From assembly GCF_007558725.1 (NCBI RefSeq), contig NZ_VLPL01000003.1, positions 1-64,000 of the forward strand: DNA of 64,000 bases, in the 5' to 3' direction. The notes under the pieces are model-generated. The model was not told where the DNA came from, made no database searches, and saw only the letters and a list, made by a program, of their open reading frames with translations. The first letter of the stretch is position 1; every line of letters starts with the position of its first letter. Both the position numbers and the translations under genes were made by a program. The DNA is from Fluviicola chungangensis. GTDB lineage: Bacteria > Bacteroidota > Bacteroidia > Flavobacteriales_D > Crocinitomicaceae. Positions 57,195 through 64,000 of this stretch are shown here, one piece after another.

Positions 57195-58451
57195 ATGGAT
57201 CCTGCCGTCATCATTATTATCGCGTCACTACTATTTTCTGCATATTCTTCAGGAATGGAGATCGCCTTTGTGTCTTCCAATCGCTTGAAAGTAGAACTGG
57301 ATCGCGGAAAAAATTCCTGGTATAGTAAACTATTGGATGTTTTCTACGGAAATGACGGACATTTTTTAGCAACACTCCTGATAGCAAACAACATTGGAAT
57401 TGTCATTTATGGAATGTATATGGCAGACTGGCTTGATCCCTTGATCGATTCCTGGGGAATCAAACAAGGCTACCTGATCGTTCTGCTTCAGACAATCATC
57501 TCTACGCTTATCGTTTTAACTGTTGCAGAATTCCTCCCGAAAGTCATTTTCCAAATTAATCCGAATGGGATTTTCCGTTTAGGAGCATCTCCCATGTTGC
57601 TGATATATTGGATTTTATATATTCCGACAAAATTGATCGTTTGGATGAGTAATGGTTTGTTGCGCATTGTTGGAATTCGCATAGAACAATCCGAAAAAGT
57701 ACTTTCACGGGTTGATTTGCAGCATTTTGTCCAGGATGTAAACGACCGGATGGAGGATGAAGCAGATCTTGGAAATGAGATTCAGATCCTGCAAAATGCA
57801 CTTGATTTCTCAAAAATCAGAGCCCGTGATTGCATGGTTCCCAGAATGGAGATCGAAGCAATTGATGTGGAAGAAACCATGGAGAACCTGCTGGCGAAAT
57901 TCGTGGAAACAAGATTGTCCAAATTGCTGTTATATCGTGATTCTGTGGATAATATCATCGGGTATGTACATTCCTACGAATTGTTCAAAAAACCGACTGC
58001 GATCACACAAATACTCAGGCCAATTTCTTTTGTTCCGGAAGCTATGCCGGGAAAAGAGTTGTTGGAATTGTTCACCAAGCAAAGCCAGTCGATTGCAGTC
58101 GTTGTAGATGAATATGGAGGAACTTCCGGTGTGGTAACTATTGAAGATGTGATCGAACAGATTTTTGGTGAAATTGAGGACGAACACGACGATGAAACCT
58201 GGCTGGAAGAGCAGATTGATGAAAATACCTTCCGGTTTTCAGCGCGTGCAGAAATTTCTTACCTGAATCGGACTTACGGGTTGAAATTACCTGAATCAGA
58301 TTCTTACGAAACACTGGGTGGATTGGTTATTCATGAGTTGGAAACCATTCCGCAAGGAGGGGAAGAAGTAGAAAGTGAACATTGGAACCTGATCGTAGAA
58401 GAAGTAACGGATCGCAGGATTGAGATAATCCGGTTGGAGTCAATTAGCTAG
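57195..58451 (+). CDS. CNNM/HlyC-CorC family transporter with CBS domains
   Basis: The 418-aa protein has a DUF21 (CNNM) transmembrane domain of about four helices (residues 1-150; FSAYSSGMEIAFVSSNRLKVE), two CBS motifs (ARDCMVPRMEIEAIDVEE and KPTAITQILRPISFVPEAMPGKELL, then VVVDEYGGTSGVVTIEDVIEQIFGEI), and a C-terminal CorC_HlyC domain (about 330-415). CNNM/CorB-like proteins handle Mg2+ efflux; in Flavobacteriia the related GldE assists gliding. This one is not linked to gldD here, so the GldE name is not given. Confidence 0.9.
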   Translation: MDPAVIIIIASLLFSAYSSGMEIAFVSSNRLKVELDRGKNSWYSKLLDVFYGNDGHFLATLLIANNIGIVIYGMYMADWLDPLIDSWGIKQGYLIVLLQTIISTLIVLTVAEFLPKVIFQINPNGIFRLGASPMLLIYWILYIPTKLIVWMSNGLLRIVGIRIEQSEKVLSRVDLQHFVQDVNDRMEDEADLGNEIQILQNALDFSKIRARDCMVPRMEIEAIDVEETMENLLAKFVETRLSKLLLYRDSVDNIIGYVHSYELFKKPTAITQILRPISFVPEAMPGKELLELFTKQSQSIAVVVDEYGGTSGVVTIEDVIEQIFGEIEDEHDDETWLEEQIDENTFRFSARAEISYLNRTYGLKLPESDSYETLGGLVIHELETIPQGGEEVESEHWNLIVEEVTDRRIEIIRLESIS

Positions 58452-58463
58452 AAAAAGGTTGTT

Positions 58464-58483
58464 AGCAAGTTTACTAACTTGCT
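58464..58483. terminator. Weak hairpin between convergent genes
   Basis: An 8-bp stem AGCAAGTT / AACTTGCT with loop TACT lies between the CNNM and the epimerase-like genes; no long T-run directly follows on either strand. Confidence 0.35.
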
Positions 58484-58512
58484 GGGAAATGGTGTTCGGG
58501 AAACCGCCCTCA

Positions 58513-59385
58513 TTACATTCCTGGAATCATTGGAATTTCAATCCGGTAATTTTTACGATCCGACATACCTGCTTCCACTTGAATAATTCCCTTCTTTTCT
58601 TCCAGGTTTCCGTTTGTATCTGCATGGTCAGCCCAGCCCCACCAAGGTTCAATACAAATGAAGGGGGCATCTTTTTTTGTCCAGAAGCCAATCCCGGTCC
58701 AGGAGTCACAACTCATCTGCACAAGTGTTTTTCCATCCGTATGTTTTAAGGAAACGGATTGACATTGTGGGGTTTTTAATACAAATGCATCCGATTCAAA
58801 TAATTCGTCTCCGAGGTTCAAATGATTGGAAACTCCATAGTAAGCAGTTTCTCCTGAGAAATAGCCACCGCTTAATTCTTGTCGTTCCAATTGAATTGCA
58901 GAATCAAACTCCAGGTAATAATTTTCCAAAGGTTCCTGTAAATCGAAAGCCGGATGCCCGCCGACCGAGTAGTACATCGGTTCATTTCCGGTATTTTGCG
59001 TTTCATAGGAAATAGTAATTCCATTTTCAGTTAGGGAATAACACACGTCGAAGATGAAAGAAAAGGGATAGAGATCCATCGATTGAGTATCTGATTTCAG
59101 CCGCAAACGAACCAAGTTCTCGGTTTGTTCTACTACCTCAAATTCCCGGTCGCGTGCAAAACCATGTTGGGTCATATGGTAGGATTTCCCTTGAAACATA
59201 TAGTTGTCATTGACTAACCGGCCGACGATAGGAAATAAATTTGGCGCTATCCGGTTCCAATGACCGGTTTGTTTGGACCACAGGACGTTTCCGGTTTTTT
59301 CGGTTCCGACGAAAATGAGTTCGGCGCCAAACAAATTGATTTCCGCTCGCAGGAATTGGTTTTGGAGTTTGAGATTTGAATCCAT
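58513..59385 (-). CDS. Aldose 1-epimerase family protein
   Basis: The 290-aa protein has the galactose-mutarotase fold motifs: LRAEINLFGAELIFVG, RIAPNLFPIVGRLVNDNYM, MTQHGFARDREFEVVE (catalytic His), YSVGGHPAFDLQ and ICIEPWWGWADH (Glu). It interconverts sugar anomers; such YeaD/LacX-like members act on hexoses or hexose phosphates, exact substrate unknown. No signal peptide, so cytoplasmic. It is divergent from the rimP operon. Confidence 0.9.
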   Translation of the reverse strand: MDSNLKLQNQFLRAEINLFGAELIFVGTEKTGNVLWSKQTGHWNRIAPNLFPIVGRLVNDNYMFQGKSYHMTQHGFARDREFEVVEQTENLVRLRLKSDTQSMDLYPFSFIFDVCYSLTENGITISYETQNTGNEPMYYSVGGHPAFDLQEPLENYYLEFDSAIQLERQELSGGYFSGETAYYGVSNHLNLGDELFESDAFVLKTPQCQSVSLKHTDGKTLVQMSCDSWTGIGFWTKKDAPFICIEPWWGWADHADTNGNLEEKKGIIQVEAGMSDRKNYRIEIPMIPGM

Positions 59386-59451
59386 AGATTTCTAAAAATA
59401 GTTAATTTGAAAAGGAAACCCGCCGAATGAAACAATTTTCGACCCTTATAG

Positions 59452-59481
59452 TTGGAAATCAATAAAAAATGCGTATATTTG
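59452..59481 (+). promoter_or_regulatory. Promoter of rimP-nusA(-infB)
   Basis: TTG (59452-59454), a 19-bp spacer and a perfect TATATTTG (59474-59481). This is a full consensus Bacteroidota promoter; the expected start gives a leader of about 55 nt that contains the hairpin at 59510-59534. Confidence 0.75.
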
Positions 59482-59509
59482 CATCACATTTAAGGTTAAA
59501 AACACAAAT

Positions 59510-59534
59510 GAGGGGACGCAAGTCCCCTCTTTTT
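59510..59534 (+). terminator. Attenuator-like hairpin between promoter and rimP
   Basis: The stem GAGGGGAC / GTCCCCTC closes on a GCAA tetraloop (59518-59521) and is followed by TTTTT. It ends 7 bp before the rimP ATG, inside the leader, so it can terminate transcription before rimP or block its ribosome binding. Confidence 0.7.
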
Positions 59535-59541
59535 ATCTCAC

Positions 59542-60018
59542 ATGATTTCAAAACAAAAAGTACGGGAATTAGCAGAAGAGCGCATCAAAGACCGCGATGA
59601 ACGCTTATTCATTGTAGAGCTTACGATCAGTGCTTCCAATGTGATTCGCCTGGAGCTGGATAAAACAGAAGGAAATGTTTCGATTGAAGACTGCATGTCG
59701 GTTTCGAGAAACATTGAACACAATTTAGACCGGGAAGATGCCGATTTTGAATTGCATGTTTCTTCCGCAGGATTGGACAAGCCTTTACGCGTTCATGCTC
59801 AATATGTAAAAAACATTGGTCGTGACCTGGATGTGAAATTGAAATCGAAAGAAAAAGTAACGGGAAAGTTGATTTCTGTTGATGAAGCTGGAATTGTATT
59901 GGAACGAGAAGAAAAGCAAGCGATTGAAGGCAAAAAGAAAAAGGAACTGGTGGTGATTGAAAACAAGATCGCCTTTTCAGATATAAACGAAGCAAAAATT
60001 GTTATTTCATTTAAATAA
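59542..60018 (+). CDS. rimP: Ribosome maturation factor RimP
   Basis: The 158-aa protein has the RimP features VIRLELDKTEGNVSIEDCMSVSRNIEHNLDREDADFELHVSSAGLDKPL in the N-terminal domain and a C-terminal SH3-like domain (KLKSKEKVTGKLISVDEAGIVLE). It assists 30S subunit assembly. It is the first gene of the rimP-nusA-infB order, conserved across bacteria, with nusA starting 6 bp downstream. No strong ribosome binding site is seen, as usual in Bacteroidota. Confidence 0.95.
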   Translation: MISKQKVRELAEERIKDRDERLFIVELTISASNVIRLELDKTEGNVSIEDCMSVSRNIEHNLDREDADFELHVSSAGLDKPLRVHAQYVKNIGRDLDVKLKSKEKVTGKLISVDEAGIVLEREEKQAIEGKKKKELVVIENKIAFSDINEAKIVISFK

Positions 60019-60024
60019 GAAGCT

Positions 60025-61260
60025 ATGAACAGCTTGGAACTAGTAGAATCGTTTTCCGAGTTCAAAGAACTCAAAAGCATCGACAAACAAACGATGCAAC
60101 ACGTTTTGGAAGACGTATTTCGTGCAATGTTGAAGAAAAAATTCAACACGGATGAGCACATCGATGTGATTGTAAACATTGATAAAGGAGACGTTCAGAT
60201 TTTCGTGAACAAGGAAATTGTTGCGGATGGTGAGGTCGAAGATCAAAACACGGAGATCGCTTATTCGGATGCCATTAAAATCGAGCCGGATTTTGAGATC
60301 GGTGAGGAGGTATCAGAAGAATTCCGTTTCAATGATTTCGGTCGCAGAAACATTTTGTCACTTCGTCAGAACTTGATCTCGCGTATTTTGGAATTGGAGA
60401 AAGACCATTTGTACAAGAAATACAAGGAGCGTATCGGTGAAATTATCACCGGTGAAGTTTACCAGGTTTGGAAGAAAGAGATCATGGTATTGGATGATGA
60501 AAACAACGAGTTGATTCTTCCGAAATCAGAGCAAATTCCTTCGGATTACTTTAAGAAGGGTGAATCTATTCGTGCAGTTGTTTCGAAAGTAGATATGCGC
60601 AACAGTTCACCGGTAATTATCCTTTCACGTATCGCACCGGAATTCCTGGAGCGTTTGTTCGAGTTGGAAGTCCCTGAAGTCTTTGACGGATTGATTACAA
60701 TCAAACGCATTGTTCGCGAACCGGGAGAAAGAGCAAAGGTAGCCGTTGAATCATACGACGACCGGATCGATCCGGTTGGAGCTTGTGTTGGTATGAAAGG
60801 TTCCCGTATCCACGGAATCGTTCGTGAGTTGCGCAACGAGAACATTGATGTGATCAACTTCACGAACAACCCGAAATTATTCATTCAGCGTGCACTGTCT
60901 CCGGCAAAAATTACCAACATCGAAATCGATGAGGAAGAAAAACGTGCAAGCGTATTCCTGAAGCCGGACCAGGTTTCCCTGGCTATCGGAAAAGGAGGAT
61001 ACAATATTCGTTTGGCAGGAAGATTATCCGGATATGAAATCGATGTATTCCGCGATGGGGAATCTGATAATGAAGATGTTGACTTGGAAGAGTTTGCAGA
61101 TGAAATTGACAGCTGGATCCTGGATGAGTTGAAAGCAGTTGGTTGTGATACGGCAAAATCTGTGTTGGAACTGACCGTGGAAGATTTGGTTCAGCGCACG
61201 GACCTGGAAGAAGAAACAATACAGGAAGTATTGCGTATCCTTCGCTCGGAATTTGAATAA
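60025..61260 (+). CDS. nusA: Transcription termination/antitermination factor NusA
   Basis: The 411-aa protein has the NusA N-terminal RNA-polymerase-binding domain (ALKSIDKQTMQHVLEDVF-like start), an S1 domain (ITGEVYQVWKKEIMVLDDENNELILPKSEQIP), two KH domains (VGACVGMKGSRIHGIVRELRNENIDVINF and ALSPAKITNIEIDEEEKRASVFLKPDQVSLAIGKGGYNIRLAGRLSGYEIDVF) and a short acidic helical tail (about 350-411). It controls pausing and termination and could regulate its own operon at the leader hairpin. Confidence 0.97.
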   Translation: MNSLELVESFSEFKELKSIDKQTMQHVLEDVFRAMLKKKFNTDEHIDVIVNIDKGDVQIFVNKEIVADGEVEDQNTEIAYSDAIKIEPDFEIGEEVSEEFRFNDFGRRNILSLRQNLISRILELEKDHLYKKYKERIGEIITGEVYQVWKKEIMVLDDENNELILPKSEQIPSDYFKKGESIRAVVSKVDMRNSSPVIILSRIAPEFLERLFELEVPEVFDGLITIKRIVREPGERAKVAVESYDDRIDPVGACVGMKGSRIHGIVRELRNENIDVINFTNNPKLFIQRALSPAKITNIEIDEEEKRASVFLKPDQVSLAIGKGGYNIRLAGRLSGYEIDVFRDGESDNEDVDLEEFADEIDSWILDELKAVGCDTAKSVLELTVEDLVQRTDLEEETIQEVLRILRSEFE

Positions 61261-61344
61261 GAAAAGCGAAGCTTTTGAAAACACAACGAGCGTTAGCGCA
61301 GTTGTAAAAAACAAAGTTTCACAAGAATAAAATAGGTTGGGATT

Positions 61345-61375
61345 TCGGTCGGGTAAAAAATACCTGACCGATTTT
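61345..61375 (+). terminator. Stem-loop between nusA and infB
   Basis: An 11-bp stem TCGGTCGGGTA / TACCTGACCGA (one G-U) with an A5 loop (61356-61360) is followed by TTTTC. It lies in the 211-bp gap between nusA and infB and may reduce read-through or be a processing site. A TATCTTTA box (61400-61407) downstream could restart transcription for infB. Confidence 0.55.
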
Positions 61376-61471
61376 CACCTAAATCTGGTCAACACTAACT
61401 ATCTTTACACAGCAAAACTGTTCATTCTGATAACAATTGGAGGAACATTAATTAAAAGAAGCAAATAATAT

Positions 61472-64000
61472 ATGTCTGGTAAAACACAGCGTTTAGGAAA
61501 AGCAGCAGGAGAATTGAATGTAGGGATCTCTACGATCGTCGACTTTTTGGCGTCGAAGGGACAGGCTATTGACTCCAATCCAAATACGAAGTTGGATCCG
61601 GAGCAGTATGATATGTTGCGCACTCAATTTGCAGCTGATCAAAATTTAAAGGAGCAATCCAAAATGACAGCAGTTAAAAGAGAGAAGCGTGAGACCATTA
61701 CTTTACGCGATATCAAAGACGAACCGAAGGCTCACGAAGACGAGGAAGATTTTGATAACACTCCGTCAGAGCAAACAAAAACTGCACCTGTTGTTACTCC
61801 GAAAGTTGATCGCATGTCGCCGACAGCTTCAGCGATGCCACAAACTCCAAAAGCAGAGGAGAAGCCGTCAGCTGACGTACCTGAACCTGCTGTTGAGAAA
61901 CCGGCTGAAGAAACGAAACCAAAATCAGAGAGCGAGCACGCCCAGGAAGAACCGGCTGCTCAGTCTGCTGATGGCGGAATTCAGGTTATCGGAAAGATCG
62001 ACCTGGATAAGTTGAATACCAAAACAAGACCGGACAAGCGCAAGAAAGAGGACGGACCTATCGATAAAAGCGATTATCCGAAATCTCCGGCTGCGCCTGT
62101 TGTCCCTGAAAAAGAAGATGTAAAAGCGAAGGAAACACCGGCTACGGAACCCGAAGCTCCAAAAGAAATAGAAACAATTCGTGTAGAAAGACAAAAATTG
62201 TCCGGACCAACGGTATTGGGAAAAATTGAATTGCCTGTTGAGAAACCGAAATCGGTTGGCTCTTCTCGTCCGGGTGATGACCGCAAGAAGCGCAAACGCA
62301 TCAAAAAAGTGGATGTTGCCAAAACTCCGGGAGCGAATCCGCAAGGTGGTCAGGGAGCACCAGGTGGCGGAAATCGTCCGGGTGGACAAGGTCAGGGAGG
62401 AAACCGTCCGGGTGGCGGAAACTTCAACCGGGGCACCGGAAATAACTTCAGAAAAGGTGGACCGATTGATAAACCTGCCGTTTCTGAACAGGACATCCAA
62501 AAAGAAATCAAAGACACATTGGCTCGTTTATCTTCCCAGGGAGGTAAATCGAAAGCATCCAAGAACCGTCGTGCAAAACGGGATGACCGCGCGCAACGTC
62601 GTGAGATAGAGCAAATGGAAGCAGAACTTCAGGAAAAAATCCTGAAGTTGACAGAGTTTGTTACTGTGTCAGAATTGGCATCGATGATGAACGTCTCCCC
62701 GACACAGGTTATTTCAGCTTGTATGTCGTTGGGAATCTTTGCTTCGATCAACCAGCGATTGGATGCTGAAACCATTCAAATCGTAGCGGAAGAATTCGGG
62801 TTTGAAACCGAGTTTGTTTCTGCAGATGTTCAGGAAGCGATTCCGGAAGTGGAAGACAAAGAAGAAGACCTGATCGATCGTCCGCCGATTATTACGGTAA
62901 TGGGTCACGTTGACCACGGTAAAACTTCCTTATTGGATAAAATACGGAATGCAAACGTGACTGCCGGTGAAGCCGGGGGAATTACGCAGCATATTGGTGC
63001 TTACTCGGTTACGTTGAAAGATGGCCGAAAAATGACTTTCTTGGATACACCAGGTCACGAAGCCTTTACTGCCATGCGTGCCCGTGGTGCCCAGGTAACG
63101 GACGTTGCGATTATCATTGTAGCGGCGGATGACGACGTGATGCCTCAGACAAAAGAAGCAATCTCGCACGCTCAGGCTGCAAACGTACCCATGGTATTCG
63201 CCATTAACAAAATTGATAAACCGGGAGCAAATCCGGATAAAATCCGCGAACAACTTTCTGCTATGAATATCCTGGTAGAAGAATGGGGTGGAAAATACCA
63301 ATGCCAGGAAATTTCTGCAAAACAGAATTTGAATATTGATGCCTTGTTGGATAAAGTATTGTTGGAAGCAGAAATTCTGCACCTGCGCGCAAATCCGAAT
63401 AAGAATGCAGTCGGAACAGTGATCGAATCTTCTTTGGATAAAGGAAAAGGATACGTTACAAACATGCTGGTACATGCGGGAACCATGAAAATTGGAGATG
63501 TGGTATTGGTAGGCCGTAACTATGGTCGTGTTCGTGCAATGCATGATGAGCATGGAGTAGCTTTGAAAGAAGCAGGTCCTTCTCAACCGGTATCTGTTTT
63601 AGGAATCAATGGTGCACCGTCTGCCGGAGATACCTTCCATGTCATGGATGACGAACGCGAAGCGAAAGCAATTGCTACGAAACGGGAGCAGTTGTATCGT
63701 GAGCAAGGTCTCCGTACAAACAAGCACATTACTTTGGATGAGATCGGTCGTCGTTTGGCGATTGGAGACTTTAAGGAATTGAACCTGATCGTTAAAGGTG
63801 ACGTGGATGGATCCATTGAAGCATTGTCCGATTCATTGTTGCGACTTTCTACCGAAGAAATCCAGGTGAATATCGTTCACAAAGGAGTTGGTGCAATCAC
63901 CGAAGCAGATGTGAATCTGGCTTCAGCATCTGATGCGATCGTGATTGGATTCCAGGTAAGGCCGTCAGTTGCAGCACGTAAATTAGCTGAACAGGAACAA
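61472..64000 (+). CDS. infB: Translation initiation factor IF-2, 3' end beyond the window
   Basis: The 843 codons present are open to the window end. It has the IF2_N motif ([23 protein letters not shown]), a long low-complexity Lys/Glu/Pro-rich linker with Gly-rich runs (about 290-335), and the G domain from about residue 470 with [24 protein letters not shown] and NKIDKP, followed by the start of domain II-III. It delivers fMet-tRNA to the 30S subunit. The start ATG at 61472 gives the usual [12 protein letters not shown] opening. The missing C-terminal part should hold the fMet-tRNA-binding domain. Confidence 0.97.
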   Translation, partial: MSGKTQRLGKAAGELNVGISTIVDFLASKGQAIDSNPNTKLDPEQYDMLRTQFAADQNLKEQSKMTAVKREKRETITLRDIKDEPKAHEDEEDFDNTPSEQTKTAPVVTPKVDRMSPTASAMPQTPKAEEKPSADVPEPAVEKPAEETKPKSESEHAQEEPAAQSADGGIQVIGKIDLDKLNTKTRPDKRKKEDGPIDKSDYPKSPAAPVVPEKEDVKAKETPATEPEAPKEIETIRVERQKLSGPTVLGKIELPVEKPKSVGSSRPGDDRKKRKRIKKVDVAKTPGANPQGGQGAPGGGNRPGGQGQGGNRPGGGNFNRGTGNNFRKGGPIDKPAVSEQDIQKEIKDTLARLSSQGGKSKASKNRRAKRDDRAQRREIEQMEAELQEKILKLTEFVTVSELASMMNVSPTQVISACMSLGIFASINQRLDAETIQIVAEEFGFETEFVSADVQEAIPEVEDKEEDLIDRPPIITVMGHVDHGKTSLLDKIRNANVTAGEAGGITQHIGAYSVTLKDGRKMTFLDTPGHEAFTAMRARGAQVTDVAIIIVAADDDVMPQTKEAISHAQAANVPMVFAINKIDKPGANPDKIREQLSAMNILVEEWGGKYQCQEISAKQNLNIDALLDKVLLEAEILHLRANPNKNAVGTVIESSLDKGKGYVTNMLVHAGTMKIGDVVLVGRNYGRVRAMHDEHGVALKEAGPSQPVSVLGINGAPSAGDTFHVMDDEREAKAIATKREQLYREQGLRTNKHITLDEIGRRLAIGDFKELNLIVKGDVDGSIEALSDSLLRLSTEEIQVNIVHKGVGAITEADVNLASASDAIVIGFQVRPSVAARKLAEQEQ

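Noticed and set aside
61925-62500. 191-codon open frame on the minus strand
   Set aside because: It mirrors the low-complexity linker of infB; the Arg/Phe/Ser-rich product is a shadow.
62930-63586. 218-codon open frame on the minus strand
   Set aside because: It is antisense to the IF-2 GTPase domain, which is certain; the product has no recognisable domain.
1-64000. tRNA, rRNA, CRISPR arrays, insertion sequences and prophage genes
   Set aside because: No cloverleaf-like sequence, regularly spaced repeats, transposase or phage structural motif was recognised by reading the gaps; a dedicated scan was not possible.

Overview
The window reads as chromosomal DNA of a Bacteroidota bacterium of the order Flavobacteriales, most likely a Fluviicola/Crocinitomicaceae-type organism. 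This placement is inferred from content, not from a search. The supporting features are the ruvA-sprA gene pair, C-terminal type IX secretion (T9SS) sorting domains, Omp28-like, DUF6029 and DUF6427 proteins, a malic enzyme fused to phosphotransacetylase, and many TTG-N19-TAnnTTTG promoters of the Bacteroidota type. No rRNA, tRNA, CRISPR array, prophage or insertion sequence was recognised.

Left part (1-9.6 kb, minus strand): a metal-homeostasis block. A VIT1/CCC1-type transporter, a small DUF2231-like membrane protein and a bestrophin-like channel precede an OmpR-type regulator, its sensor kinase and a CzcA-type RND pump. The pump carries a TolC-like protein fused behind an internal signal peptide. 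The regulator promoter and the pump promoter share 11-bp direct repeats that look like the regulator's operator. A broken cold-shock gene follows.

9.6-18.5 kb: accessory genes. These are a helical/beta-barrel envelope protein, an unrecognised soluble protein, a three-gene signalling unit (membrane protein, sensor-less histidine kinase, LuxR-type regulator), a lipase-like hydrolase, a mono-haem lipoprotein and a small secreted protein with YwqK-like repeats.

18.5-34.6 kb: housekeeping and envelope genes. These are a CPA2 antiporter, an FAD oxidoreductase, a DUF1295 protein, ComF, class Ia ribonucleotide reductase (nrdB-nrdA), a 1149-aa SprA-like outer-membrane protein bracketed by two copies of one palindrome, an M1 aminopeptidase lipoprotein and a biotin-carrier protein.

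34.7-43.3 kb: a tlpA - DUF6029 barrel - Omp28 lipoprotein operon that suggests envelope thiol chemistry, two T9SS cargo proteins (one with an Omp28 domain), a lipoprotein gene interrupted by one in-frame TGA, and a zinc-less, SIRT5-like Sir2 deacylase.

43.4-64 kb: core genes, nearly all on the plus strand. These are maeB, ruvA, the T9SS translocon gene sprA, a GNAT acetyltransferase, DUF6427, purQ, purD, a CNNM/CBS protein, an aldose-epimerase-like protein on the minus strand, and rimP-nusA-infB. infB is cut by the window end.
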